A stretch of DNA of 64,000 nt from assembly GCA_028285345.1 (NCBI GenBank), contig JANQPT010000031.1:1-64000 (forward strand). Direction: 5' to 3'. Shown here one piece after another: positions 53,729 to 63,348 of the stretch. Below the pieces are notes generated by a model. The model saw only the letters and a program-made list of their open reading frames with translations, did not search any database and had not been told where the DNA came from. Positions within the stretch are counted from its first letter, which is position 1. Every line of letters starts with the position of its first letter. Position numbers and translations under genes: made by a program. Source of the DNA: Planctomycetales bacterium (GTDB lineage Bacteria; Planctomycetota; Planctomycetia; Planctomycetales; Planctomycetaceae).

Positions 53729-54729
53729 TGTGCTTGCTTTCCTTGTCCTGTTGACTTTTTGTTCTTGTGAGCGAGCCAATCCATTTTGCGCAAACGGGCA
53801 AACTCGGCCTCGATATCGGTCCCCTCGTAAAACGACAACCACCCATGCAGTGTTTTCTTCTCGCCTGGCGCACAGTCGGGAAACTTGGGATCGGAATGCA
53901 GGCAGGGGCAGCGGTCGTTGGCCCATGGGCGGTGGCAGTGATCCCAGGCGGTGATGATCCAGCGGTTGACGGCGGCATTGCGGGCGGCGCAAAACGGCTT
54001 GGAGAGGACTTTGTTGTCGTTCGTCTGTTCCGCAAACCCGGCCGCCCCTTTGAGCATCACACAATTCTGCACGCGGAGATCGGTCAGAGTCTTGTCGGTC
54101 CCGTTCTTCAGCCAGAGCGACATCTTGACTCCCTCGCGGCCGGGCATCACCTTCGCGCCGAAGGAGATCTTGTTCGGGAGCGTTCGCACGATGTCGAACG
54201 TGCCATCCTCACGGCGATGCCACTCCAACGGCGGCAGTTTGATCCCTTGTTTCGTCCACACCGTGTCGATGTGCGTGTGCGCCAGATAGGTCAGCCCCAG
54301 ATTCGACCAAATCGCTTCCGGAACGTCGACCACTACATAACTCTTGTCGTCCCAGGGGGTAAACACACTGATTTTCGTCTCACGCTGCGGCCGGATCGCG
54401 CCTTCCAAAAACCCGATCCGCGGATGCCGTCCGCCCGGGTAGGGGAGCGTCAGCAGCGGCGCGCCAGGTTTCCGCCGAGGCTTCGTCGCGGCGGAAATCT
54501 CGAACTTGCGGAGAGATTTCGAAATGTCCTCTTCGTTCAGGCCGGTCGCGGCGGAGATTTCGGACAAAGTGTATCCGTGGTGCCAGACCATGTTCTCCAG
54601 CCAATAGCGGAGTTCCCGGTCATTCGTGGGCTTTCGAGAGTTGTCCGCCGGTTGTTCGGCGGCGTCGATTTGCCCGGTGAGGAGAAATAAACCGGCGGCG
54701 AGCAGTGTGAGCTGTCGGGTGATTTTCAT
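53725..54729 (-). CDS. Secreted hypothetical protein
   Basis: A 334-residue exported protein with a signal peptide (MKITRQLTLLAAGLFLLTGQ, cleavage near IDAAE). Next come an acidic helical stretch, a basic hinge (KPRRKPGAP) and a beta-rich domain with conserved His and Cys residues (TYLAHTHIDT, AWDHCHRP, RCPCLHSDPKFPDCAPG) that might bind a metal. Family not recognised; the type is common in planctomycetes. Start at 54729 fits the signal peptide, against a frame start at 54774. It is coupled to the CoA-binding gene. Confidence 0.7.
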   Translation of the reverse strand: MKITRQLTLLAAGLFLLTGQIDAAEQPADNSRKPTNDRELRYWLENMVWHHGYTLSEISAATGLNEEDISKSLRKFEISAATKPRRKPGAPLLTLPYPGGRHPRIGFLEGAIRPQRETKISVFTPWDDKSYVVVDVPEAIWSNLGLTYLAHTHIDTVWTKQGIKLPPLEWHRREDGTFDIVRTLPNKISFGAKVMPGREGVKMSLWLKNGTDKTLTDLRVQNCVMLKGAAGFAEQTNDNKVLSKPFCAARNAAVNRWIITAWDHCHRPWANDRCPCLHSDPKFPDCAPGEKKTLHGWLSFYEGTDIEAEFARLRKMDWLAHKNKKSTGQGKQAQ

Positions 54730-55083
54730 GGTACTTGCGGCGACTCTCAACTGAGCCGTCGTCCATCGGGGCATAAGTTGGAGAACCTGGGAGGTCTATT
54801 GTGAACAAATGAACATAATAGACAAGAGACGTCTTGCCTTGAATCGAGATTCGCTTAAAATTAACGGGTTGAACCGTCTTGGTTTACGCCCGGGGAATCG
54901 CGCGGTTGAATGTCGACGGATCGGCGAGAATCGACACACATTTTGATTGAGGTGAGTTATCTGTTGTGGCGAGGATTGCGAACGGCTTCACTACTTCAGA
55001 CAATTTGACTTTGTCGGAAAACCTCCGATCTGCTCCTGTTTAATTGTGATTGATACGTAGTTTTCCGGAGTGGAGAGTGACGC
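54730..55083. other. Intergenic region, 354 bases
   Basis: Between divergent genes; promoters for both are expected. I see no repeat, RNA gene or protein gene. Confidence 0.45.
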
Positions 55084-55653
55084 GTGGCATTAACGCAAAT
55101 TGACCGCACTTTGCTATCCCGCTGCCTCGACAGAGAGCCGGGCGCTTGGAAAGACTTCGTTGACCGGTTCATGGGTCTGTTCGTGCACGTTGTGACACAC
55201 ACGGCCCATTCCCGGAGTGTGCGAGTCTCGCAGGAAGACATCGACGATCTCTGTGCTGAAGTCTTCGTGACCCTGTTGGCCAACGACTTTGCAGTGCTGC
55301 GGCAGTTCGGCGGCAAGAGTTCCTTGGCGACTTATTTGACGGTGGTCGCCCGCCGGGTGGTCGTTCGCGAAATGTCGCAACGCCGGATGGCTCAAGCGAT
55401 GGGCCACACCAATGCCGGGCCCGACACATTGGAGAAGAGCGAACATAGCGAAGCGGCCCGCGTGGCGGATCGCGAGGAAGTCGAGCGGATGCTGGACGGG
55501 CTCGATTCGAAAGAAGCCGATATCGTCCGCCAATTCCACCTCGAAGGGCGTTCGTATCGCGAAATCAGTTCCGGGTTGGGCGTCCCGCAGAACACTATCG
55601 GTCCCACATTGACCCGCGCCCGCGCGAAGCTTCGCCGCGAAGTGCAGCAATAG
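55084..55653 (+). CDS. RNA polymerase sigma-70 family factor
   Basis: A 189-residue sigma factor of the small planctomycete type. Region 2 runs through CLDREPGAWKDFVDRFMGLF, DIDDLCAEVFVTLLAN and SLATYLTVVARRVVV; region 4 is DSKEADIVRQFHLEGRSYREISSGLGVPQNTIGPTLTRAR. GTG start with GGAGAG about 10 bases upstream. There is no linked anti-sigma gene; the convergent M56 peptidase begins 6 bases after its stop. Target promoters unknown. Confidence 0.85.
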   Translation: MALTQIDRTLLSRCLDREPGAWKDFVDRFMGLFVHVVTHTAHSRSVRVSQEDIDDLCAEVFVTLLANDFAVLRQFGGKSSLATYLTVVARRVVVREMSQRRMAQAMGHTNAGPDTLEKSEHSEAARVADREEVERMLDGLDSKEADIVRQFHLEGRSYREISSGLGVPQNTIGPTLTRARAKLRREVQQ

Positions 55654-55659
55654 CAGCGA

Positions 55660-58299
55660 CTAACGCTTGCGTTTGACGGTGGGCGACAGACTCGGCAGTT
55701 CTTGCCGCATGCGAAATTCCACCGCGGTCGGTTTTCCGAGTTTGCAATCGATCTCGCGCCCATCTGTGTCAATCTGCTTGTAGCCTTTCGGAAAATTATC
55801 TTTTCCGACGCCGATGCAGTGTTTCCCCGGCTCGATGAAGACCTGCATCTTGCCGTCATTGTCCGAACGGGGCCTTGTGTAGTGCGAGAGACGGGTCTCG
55901 ACCTCCCAGCTCTTATATCCATGCACGTTTCGATACGTGTTTGGCGTCCCCGAATTGATTTCGCGCCAGACATCGACCCCTTCCAGCGGCGTGCCGGTGT
56001 CCGCGTCGCGGACGGTGATGTCCAAGACCGCCGCCGGGCGGAGCTTGAGCGTGATCGTCTCCTTGGCCGTCTCTTCAGAGACGACGACATCCACATCGGT
56101 ATTGAGGTAGGGTGTCTGATATCTCGGAGAGATTGCAAGCCGATAATTGCCGTCGGGCAGCGGCACTTCGATCATTCCGTTCTTGTCGGTCGTTTTCCAG
56201 AATCCTGCCTTGACGACACGGCCACCCACGCCGACCTTGTGTGCCGGTTTCCCGGTCTCCTCGTAGACCACGCGAAACTTCATATTGCGCGGCGTTTGAA
56301 ACACGACATCGAAGTCGCCGTTATAAACGCGATTTCCCTTTTCGTCGAAATTGGCTCGATTGCGCGTGACCGCCCAGATCATTCGCGGCGGGTGCCCCGG
56401 CGGACGGACGTCGATCCAGAACCGGCAATTCGCCGGCAGTTTGTTGAATTCAAATCGCCCCTGGGCATCGGTGGTGCGGACTTTGATGCGGGGCGGGACA
56501 AGCGCGCGTTCGTTCAAACTTTCGAATTCGCGGGGTGAGCTAAAGACGTTAAAATTCGCCTGATCCCATTCCGGATCACACGAACGGAGTGCCAGTTTTG
56601 TGTCCGCGATCGGCCGTCCCTGCTCATCGATAATGCGGCCGCGAACCTTCGCTTCTCGGCTGAAGACTAAATCGAGATTAATGGGATCATCGCGTCCGAA
56701 TCGAGACGGCAGATCGCGTTTTTCCATGTTGTACCAATTAGGCTCTTCTTCGTGTTTTGAACCCGGGTAGACCCATTTCAGCGATCGCCAGGCGAAACCG
56801 TAGCCATCCGCCTCCGCGAAGAGTTCAAACGCCCCCGCATCACGCCCCCTGGTTGTCCTGGCAGGTTGAATCGGGAGCGGGACGTCTTCAAAACGGAAGT
56901 TGCCGTCTTCATCAGTTTTGACGACGGCCAGCGGCTGCTTATTTGTGCGCGGCGACAACAGGTAAACCTTGGCACCCCAGATCGCTTTCCCCGTTCCGTC
57001 GGTCGCACGTCCTGCCACGGTAATCGGAAGTTTGTCTTGCTTGGGCTTAGGCTGTTTTTGGGGAGGATCGCTCTTGGTAGTCTTCGTCGGAGTGGAATCC
57101 GGTTTGGGTTTGGGCTCTTTCTTCCGCTTCTTGAGCTCGAGTTTGTCTTTGCCTGTCTCGCCGGATTGCGCGGCGGCGGTTCCGTCTTCCGACTGCCAAG
57201 CGGCGGGTGCGACAAGCAGCCCGATCACGACGATCATGGGAACCAGCGCGGTCCAACGCGACAGCGGAAACGGCTCTCGCAACGGTTCGCCGAACAGCCG
57301 TGCGACCCGACGCCGGAGTTCCGAGGGAGAACGCCCGCTTGCCGCTAACGTGGCTAACTCGGCGGTCGGACTTCTTCGCCGGCTTAACTCCGCGACACGT
57401 AACAAGGCCGTTGCGTAGCGCGTCCGTGATTGCTGCTGCGCGTCTTGGAGCGTCGTGCAAACCGCTTCGTCGCAGCAAAATTCGCGGAGCGTGCTGATCC
57501 GCCGGCTAAGGTACCAGATGGCCGGATTGAAAAAGTACAGGGTTTCCGCGAGGCGCTGCAGCAGGTTAATCCACATGTCGTGGCGGCGGATATGCGCCAA
57601 CTCGTGGGCCAGAATCATAGCCAGTTCGTCGGTCGTCAAACCAGTGCCGGCCGACATCGGCAGTAGGATCGTCGGTCGGAGCAGGCCGACGACCTTGGGC
57701 ACGATGATTTCCTCCGCCCGGGCCAATCTCGGCACGATCCGCATCGACCAACTGTCGGCGGCTCGCTGCAGCAGTTCATAGAGCGGGCCTGATTCGATCG
57801 CCTCGGCCCGTCCGCACAACCGTCGCGCAGCGACAACACCCCGCAAAAACCGGGCGAGCATCAATAGGACGCCCAGGGTGTACACAAGGACAAATATCTG
57901 CGACCAGCGGTTGAAGCTCAGCCCCTCCGCAGTGCGTGGTTCGAGTGTTGGATTTGCAATCAGCTGTGCTACTGGCGTAGTCGCGGGAATGACGGTCGAT
58001 GTCGATTCGGCCGGTTGACGGTCATTCTGTGCAGCAGTCGCTGCGGCAGTGGGGACCGGTATTGGCGCAGGAGCGGTGTCTGCGTCGCCATACAGCACAA
58101 GCACAGCCGGCAGTACGCAGAAACTGAGGCAGAGCCCCATCGTCATTACGACGTACCGAATTCGGACCGCATGCCGGCGCAATCCGTAGTCGATTGCCGC
58201 GACGGCGAGAACGATGACCGCGACAATCCATAGCGAATGGAGCAATGCCAGCGACAAGCGGCTGCACAACTGAGGAGTAAAAAGGTCTTGCCAGTTCAT
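55660..58299 (-). CDS. BlaR1-like M56 peptidase fused to carboxypeptidase-regulatory modules
   Basis: An 879-residue membrane protein. The first 340 residues hold four hydrophobic helices and the zinc-protease motif HELAH (H232, E233, H236) with a later REFCCDEAVC supplying the third ligand, as in BlaR1/MecR1. A charged Pro/Lys linker (about 390-420) leads to four carboxypeptidase-regulatory-like beta-sandwich modules in place of a penicillin-binding sensor. The gene overlaps the BlaI-like regulator stop, the usual regulator/sensor-protease pairing. The signal sensed is unknown but probably not a beta-lactam. Confidence 0.85.
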   Translation of the reverse strand: MNWQDLFTPQLCSRLSLALLHSLWIVAVIVLAVAAIDYGLRRHAVRIRYVVMTMGLCLSFCVLPAVLVLYGDADTAPAPIPVPTAAATAAQNDRQPAESTSTVIPATTPVAQLIANPTLEPRTAEGLSFNRWSQIFVLVYTLGVLLMLARFLRGVVAARRLCGRAEAIESGPLYELLQRAADSWSMRIVPRLARAEEIIVPKVVGLLRPTILLPMSAGTGLTTDELAMILAHELAHIRRHDMWINLLQRLAETLYFFNPAIWYLSRRISTLREFCCDEAVCTTLQDAQQQSRTRYATALLRVAELSRRRSPTAELATLAASGRSPSELRRRVARLFGEPLREPFPLSRWTALVPMIVVIGLLVAPAAWQSEDGTAAAQSGETGKDKLELKKRKKEPKPKPDSTPTKTTKSDPPQKQPKPKQDKLPITVAGRATDGTGKAIWGAKVYLLSPRTNKQPLAVVKTDEDGNFRFEDVPLPIQPARTTRGRDAGAFELFAEADGYGFAWRSLKWVYPGSKHEEEPNWYNMEKRDLPSRFGRDDPINLDLVFSREAKVRGRIIDEQGRPIADTKLALRSCDPEWDQANFNVFSSPREFESLNERALVPPRIKVRTTDAQGRFEFNKLPANCRFWIDVRPPGHPPRMIWAVTRNRANFDEKGNRVYNGDFDVVFQTPRNMKFRVVYEETGKPAHKVGVGGRVVKAGFWKTTDKNGMIEVPLPDGNYRLAISPRYQTPYLNTDVDVVVSEETAKETITLKLRPAAVLDITVRDADTGTPLEGVDVWREINSGTPNTYRNVHGYKSWEVETRLSHYTRPRSDNDGKMQVFIEPGKHCIGVGKDNFPKGYKQIDTDGREIDCKLGKPTAVEFRMRQELPSLSPTVKRKR

Positions 58300-58691
58300 T
58301 GCTGCTCCTTTGACTTGCGATTGATGAGTTTGCGCACCTCACTCAATTCATCCGCATCAAGCTCTGCGGACTCCAGCAGGTTCAAAATCATGGCCGACGG
58401 CTCGTCGTCGAACAGCCGCGCCATCAGGTCGCCCAACAATCCCCCGCTGATTTGCTGCTTGTCGACTTTGGGGGAGTAGAAGAATGCCTTCCCTTGCTTT
58501 TGCCGCCGCAAATAACCTTTGCGGACCATGATATTCAGCATGGTAATCACGCTGCTGTAGGTCAGCTTGCGGCCGGCTTGTTCGGCAAGCCGCCCCTGCA
58601 CTTCGCGGACCGGCAGCGGAGCCTCCTCCCAAAGCACTTTGAGGATTTCCAATTCCAGTGCCGTGGGGTGTTCTGATTGGGGACGCGTCAT
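58296..58691 (-). CDS. BlaI/MecI/CopY-type transcriptional repressor
   Basis: A 131-residue winged-helix repressor. The family start is HPTALELEILKVLWEEAPLPV and the recognition region YSSVITMLNIMVRKGYL with basic RRQKQGKAF follows; the C-terminal helices mediate dimerisation. Its stop overlaps the start of the M56 peptidase in ATGA. In bla/mec systems the peptidase cleaves this repressor after a signal; the same arrangement suggests that circuit here. I saw no obvious operator of the TACAnnTGTA type upstream. Confidence 0.87.
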   Translation of the reverse strand: MTRPQSEHPTALELEILKVLWEEAPLPVREVQGRLAEQAGRKLTYSSVITMLNIMVRKGYLRRQKQGKAFFYSPKVDKQQISGGLLGDLMARLFDDEPSAMILNLLESAELDADELSEVRKLINRKSKEQQ

Positions 58692-58849
58692 CGACTTGCG
58701 GGTGTTATTGTTGATCGGCAGCGTAAAGTTTTAATTCATTCAATGATGCTACCGGTTCGTTCCCCAAGTGTCAACGATTGTTTTAAGGAATTAAAAAATA
58801 TGCGGCAGAGACCACGATTGACATCTTCGTGGAAGGAAAGGGGAATTCC

Positions 58850-61800
58850 TCAGGCCTTGACCTTGGCCCCTTGCTTGTCCAGCCGCTGCGGCGAGACCGT
58901 GATGCACGTTCCCAGTTCCTGGGCGAACAGCGAGACGCGGAGTTCTTCGAGCATCCAGCGATAATGGATCAACTCCGGGTCGTGCACGCCCCGTGTTTGA
59001 TGTTCGCCGGCCCGCGTCAAATAGGCTCGCCAGCGCGGAGCGATCACGGCCAGATGTTGACGGTCTTTCGCACTGCCGCCGTCGGCGAGCTTTTGGATGC
59101 GGCGGCACATCGCATCAAAATAGCGCGGGTATTGCTGCAGCCAATTCCAGGGTGTGCGGGTCAGGAATCCGGCAGCGGTGAGCTGCTGGAGTTGCGATGT
59201 CATGTCCTGCGCCGCATCAGAGGCCGCGTGCGCCGATAGCGCCTCGACTCTGGACAGCGCCCGTTGATAGGCGGCCAGTAGCGGCGGGAGCAGAGCCGAG
59301 ACTTCCTGGACGGCTGGCAACATCCGTTCGCGCCCGGCGGCGAGTTGCTGTTCGAATTGGTCCGCGGTGCGCGGCACATTGTCCGCTGCCAAGAATGCCC
59401 GATCCGCCAGCAGATCACCGATCGCCCGGCGAAATTTCGCGCCGTCCGGCAATGTCGCCGCCTGCAATAAGATGCGATCAATCTCAGGCAGCCAGTCGGC
59501 CTGTGCTTTGAGTTCCCGGCGCTGCGCGAGGCAATACAATCGCCGCAGTCCGGCGCGGGTCTCAAACGCAGCGCGGTGCGGACAATCCAATAATCGCAGC
59601 GAAACACTCCCGCCACGGTCCAACAGGGCGGGATAGGCGTGCAGCGTGATTCCGTTGCGCTCGATACCGACCTTCGCTGGAAACTGCTCCAGATCCCATT
59701 TCACGATTTCGTCGCGATGAAAGCGGTCGTCGTCCGCAGCGGAATAATTGTCGGCCGATGGCCTGAGCTGTTTGCGGATTTCGTTTAGATTGCGGCCTTC
59801 GCCGAGTGTTTCGCCGTCGCTGCCGACCACACGGACGTTCATCATCAAGTGTTTGGGCAAACTGACTTGGGCAAACTCGGCCGGATCGATCCGCGCGCCG
59901 GCGATCTCCGCGAGTTTCTCAGCTACCGTTTCGGTGAACGAACCATGGGCGAAGGACAGTTCGGCGGCCACTCTTTGAGCGGTCTCGGCAATGGGGGTCA
60001 GATTCCTGCGGGTCGATTTGGGAAGTGCCTTGATCAGCGCGGCGATTTTCTCCTCCAACAGTCCGGGGACCAGCCATTGGAGCCGGCTTGCCTGGAGTTG
60101 ATTGAGTCCTTCCGGCGGAATGGTCAGCGTTACGCCGTCTTCGTCGCTGCCCGGTTCGAGGTGGTATTCCAGCGGCAGCCGCATCTGGCCGATCGAAATC
60201 GCATCCGGGAAATCCGCCTGATTGACGGCGTCCGACTCTTCGCGCAGCAGATCCTGGTGCGACATGTGCAACAGCTGCGGCTGAGTTCGCTCCGCTTTTT
60301 TCAGCCATTTGCTAAGCCGCGCGCCGTCGTAGGCATGAGCGGGGATCCGGCGATCGTAGAACTCGTACCGGGCCTCTTCCCCCAAGAGAAAATCACGCCG
60401 GCGCGATTTGGCGGCGAGTTCCTCCAACTGTTCGACCAATTGCTGGTTGTGAGCGAAGAACTTGGCCGGCGTTTGCCAATCCCCCTCGACCAGACCGTTT
60501 TGAATCAACATCTCGCGGGCCTTGACGGCGTCGACGCGTCCATACGGAACTCGGCGGCGGGGGACGATCGGCATCCCGAACAGCGAGACCTTTTCGTAGA
60601 CCATCGCCGAGCCGCTCTCGCCGACCCAATGCGGTTCGCTGTAGGAGCGGTTCACGAGGTGCTCGGCCAACGGTTCGATCCAGTTCGGATTGACGCGGGC
60701 GACGGTGCGGGCGTAACGCTTGGCCGTTTCGACCAGTTCGGCAGCGACGATCCACTTCGGTTTCGCGGCGAAAGTTCCCGAGCCGGGCCAGAGGTGCAGT
60801 TTTTGCCCGCCGGCGCCGGTGTACTCATACGTATCACTGCGAAATGCCAAGCCGGAGAGCAGACCGGGCAACAGCGCCCGATGGACGGCGTCGTAGTCGT
60901 CCCGCCGATCGTGCTGTTTGAACCGTTGCTGGTCGGTGATTCGCAGCAGTTGCCGATGGATTTCCTGCCATTCCCGCATGCGGTTGTAGGAGAGAAAGTT
61001 CTGCCGGCAGGCCTTGCGGAGTTTGCCGCGGGACAGGTCGCTCTTGAGCCGTTCGTAGAAGTCCCACAGTTTCAAGTAGCTGAAGAAGTCGGAGTCTTCG
61101 TGGGCGAATTGTGCGTGGGCTTCGTCGGCCGCTTGTTGTTTGTCGAACAGACGTTCACGCGGATCCTGCAGTTCGAGTGCGGCGGCAATGATCAGGACTT
61201 CACGCAGGCAATTCTCTTCGACCGCTGCCAGGATCATGCGTCCCACACGCGGATCGACAGGCAGGCGGCTGAGTTGTTTGCCGATGTCGGTGAGTTTCTC
61301 ATGCTCGTCGATCGCGCCTAATTCAAACAGCGTCTTGTAACCTTCACGGACGGCCGTCGGTTTGGGCGGATCGAGGAATGGAAAATCCTCAATCGCGCCC
61401 AGCTTCAGCGCCAGCGTTTGCAGGATGACGGCCGCCAGGTTTGTGCGCTGGATTTCCGGCGCGGTGTATTCGTCGCGGGAGAGATAATCCTCTTCGCTGT
61501 ACAATCGGATGCAGATTCCCGGCCCCAAACGGCCGCAGCGTCCCTTGCGCTGATCGGCGGACGCGCGGGAAATCGGCTCAATCGGCAGGCGTTGGACCTT
61601 GGAACGGGCCGAGTAGCGGCTGATTCGCGCGGTGCCGGAATCGACGACGCAGCGGATGCCCGGCACGGTCAATGAGGACTCGGCGACGTTGGTGGCGATG
61701 ACGATTCGCCGCTTGGAGTGGGAATCGAAGATGCGGTTTTGCTCCGCCGTCGACAGCCGTCCGTACAACGGCAACACTTCGGCTGCGCGATCCAGACCGC

Positions 61801-62761
61801 CGCCGGAGACCTGTCGGCCCCGCAATGCTTTGGCCGTTTCGCGAATGTCGCGTTCGGTCGGCATGAACACCAAGACGTCCCCTTCGCCCTCGGCCGCCAA
61901 TTCGGCAACGGCATCGACCACGCCGCGTTCGACGTCGATTTCCGCCGCATCATCTTCGCCGGCCAATGGACGATACCGCACCTCGACGGGGTAGGACCGA
62001 CCGGAGACTTCAATCACCGGGGCAGGACCCTTCTCGGTTGCGAAGTGTTCGCTGAACCGGGCCGCATCGATAGTTGCGGAGGTGATAATTAACCGCAGAT
62101 CCTTTCGCTTTGGCAACAGCCGTTTTACGTATCCGAGCAGGAAGTCGATGTTCATCGAGCGCTCATGTGCCTCGTCGATGATGATCGTGTCGTACTGGTT
62201 GAGAAACGGATCGCTCTGCGTCTCGGCTAACAAGATCCCGTCGGTCATCAGCTTGACGTAGGTGCGAGGATTGGTCGTATCGGTGAAACGAATCTTGAAC
62301 CCGACGTCGCCGCCGAGCGTGGAGTTCATTTCCTCGGCCAGCCGGGCGGCGACTGAGCGGGCGGCGATTCGCCTGGGCTGGGTGTGGCCGATCATGCCGT
62401 CGATGCCGCGACCCATCTCGAGGCAGATCTTGGGCAACTGCGTCGATTTGCCGGAACCGGTTTCTCCGCAGACGACGACCGCTTGATGGCCCTGAATCGC
62501 CTCACGAACCTCCGCCGCTTTTGCGGCAATCGGCAGCGTCTCGTCGCAGGTGACGATCGGCTTTCGCTCCAAACGGATCTGTTGCAATTCAACGGATTTT
62601 TGCAACTCGTTTGCTAACTTGGCGAGATTACGGTCAAACGGCTTGCGTTGTTTCTGCGCCTGTCGAATCGATCGCACAAGGCGGCGCAGCCGATGTCGGT
62701 CGCCGGCCATAGCCTGCTGGATTTGGCGTTCAAGATCGGCGAGTGAGGGAGGTGGGGGCAT
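58850..62761 (-). CDS. hrpA: ATP-dependent RNA helicase HrpA (DEAH-box)
   Basis: A 1303-residue cytoplasmic helicase. Motif I GETGSGKSTQ (about 99-108), motif Ia TQPRRIAARSVAARL, motif II DEAH (196-199), motif III SATID, and downstream TNVAESSLTVPGI and GRCGRLGPG give the DEAH/HrpA core. A long C-terminal extension of the DUF3418 type fits bacterial HrpA, usually 1200-1300 residues. HrpA proteins act on ribosomes or RNA; its precise job here is unknown. ATG start before SLADLERQIQQAM. Confidence 0.92.
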   Translation of the reverse strand: MPPPPSLADLERQIQQAMAGDRHRLRRLVRSIRQAQKQRKPFDRNLAKLANELQKSVELQQIRLERKPIVTCDETLPIAAKAAEVREAIQGHQAVVVCGETGSGKSTQLPKICLEMGRGIDGMIGHTQPRRIAARSVAARLAEEMNSTLGGDVGFKIRFTDTTNPRTYVKLMTDGILLAETQSDPFLNQYDTIIIDEAHERSMNIDFLLGYVKRLLPKRKDLRLIITSATIDAARFSEHFATEKGPAPVIEVSGRSYPVEVRYRPLAGEDDAAEIDVERGVVDAVAELAAEGEGDVLVFMPTERDIRETAKALRGRQVSGGGLDRAAEVLPLYGRLSTAEQNRIFDSHSKRRIVIATNVAESSLTVPGIRCVVDSGTARISRYSARSKVQRLPIEPISRASADQRKGRCGRLGPGICIRLYSEEDYLSRDEYTAPEIQRTNLAAVILQTLALKLGAIEDFPFLDPPKPTAVREGYKTLFELGAIDEHEKLTDIGKQLSRLPVDPRVGRMILAAVEENCLREVLIIAAALELQDPRERLFDKQQAADEAHAQFAHEDSDFFSYLKLWDFYERLKSDLSRGKLRKACRQNFLSYNRMREWQEIHRQLLRITDQQRFKQHDRRDDYDAVHRALLPGLLSGLAFRSDTYEYTGAGGQKLHLWPGSGTFAAKPKWIVAAELVETAKRYARTVARVNPNWIEPLAEHLVNRSYSEPHWVGESGSAMVYEKVSLFGMPIVPRRRVPYGRVDAVKAREMLIQNGLVEGDWQTPAKFFAHNQQLVEQLEELAAKSRRRDFLLGEEARYEFYDRRIPAHAYDGARLSKWLKKAERTQPQLLHMSHQDLLREESDAVNQADFPDAISIGQMRLPLEYHLEPGSDEDGVTLTIPPEGLNQLQASRLQWLVPGLLEEKIAALIKALPKSTRRNLTPIAETAQRVAAELSFAHGSFTETVAEKLAEIAGARIDPAEFAQVSLPKHLMMNVRVVGSDGETLGEGRNLNEIRKQLRPSADNYSAADDDRFHRDEIVKWDLEQFPAKVGIERNGITLHAYPALLDRGGSVSLRLLDCPHRAAFETRAGLRRLYCLAQRRELKAQADWLPEIDRILLQAATLPDGAKFRRAIGDLLADRAFLAADNVPRTADQFEQQLAAGRERMLPAVQEVSALLPPLLAAYQRALSRVEALSAHAASDAAQDMTSQLQQLTAAGFLTRTPWNWLQQYPRYFDAMCRRIQKLADGGSAKDRQHLAVIAPRWRAYLTRAGEHQTRGVHDPELIHYRWMLEELRVSLFAQELGTCITVSPQRLDKQGAKVKA

Positions 62762-63065
62762 ATAAACGTAACAACAGGACGTGGCACAGACAGATCAACG
62801 CAGATAAACCGCATCAGATCAACAGCGGTTTAGCCACGGATTGACACGGATTAAACACGGATGTTGAGGTATCCCAAGCGGCCCGCATACGGTCTGTCGC
62901 GACGATCGGAAAACCACCGCCATGTTAGTTGCGCCGTCTCAGGTGGACAATTCGGGCGGGAGGTTGGAATTGCAAAGTTGGCACAAACCGATTAACACAA
63001 AATGAGCGTCGCTCCTTCATGCGACACCGATCATGGCCAAGCGGTTCGTCCCCTCGAGTATCCCC
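62762..63065. other. Intergenic region, 304 bases
   Basis: Contains the gccacggattgacacggatt repeat (62833-62862). Divergent promoters are expected here. No gene is visible. Confidence 0.5.
62833..62862. repeat. Tandem acacggatt motif
   Basis: Three near copies, ccacggatt/gacacggatt/aaacacggat, resembling the cacggag and cacagagg motifs at 4411 and 8968. Also near an imperfect aaccgc/gcggtt pair around 62806-62830. Confidence 0.5.
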
Positions 63066-63329
63066 ATGCCGATTCAAGTTGAGTTGTTCGGAATTCCGCG
63101 GCAGCGAGCCGGTGCATCTGAGGTCGAACTGGATGCGCAGGACCTGGGGACGCTGCTGGTGAAGTTGGGCGACCGTTTTCCGCAATTAGAGCATGTCTGT
63201 GTGGAGGGTGGGCGGCTTAAACAAGGTTACCTCGCCAACCTCAACGGCCGGCAGTTCGTGTCTGATCCCGAAACTATCCTTTCCAACGGCGATGCAGTGT
63301 TGATCCTGTCGGCAGATGCCGGCGGATGA
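63066..63329 (+). CDS. MoaD/ThiS-family sulfur-carrier-like protein
   Basis: An 87-residue ubiquitin-fold protein: IQVELFGIPRQRAGASEVEL opens the fold, and it ends in LSADAGG, giving the C-terminal Gly-Gly that is activated by adenylation in MoaD and ThiS. It lies 19 bases before an aldehyde ferredoxin oxidoreductase gene, so a role in supplying its molybdopterin/tungstopterin cofactor is likely. ATG at 63066 is chosen; an in-frame ATG at 63033 lies upstream. Confidence 0.82.
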   Translation: MPIQVELFGIPRQRAGASEVELDAQDLGTLLVKLGDRFPQLEHVCVEGGRLKQGYLANLNGRQFVSDPETILSNGDAVLILSADAGG

Positions 63330-63348
63330 CTGGCCGAATGGAACGCTC

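Noticed and set aside
53729-54064. An N-terminal extension of the CoA-binding protein.
   Set aside because: It overlaps the preceding secreted-protein gene in another frame and lacks family similarity; the ATGA overlap gives the true start.
59849-61321. A 490-residue plus-strand open frame within hrpA.
   Set aside because: Antisense shadow of the DEAH helicase; no recognisable domain and no ribosome binding site.
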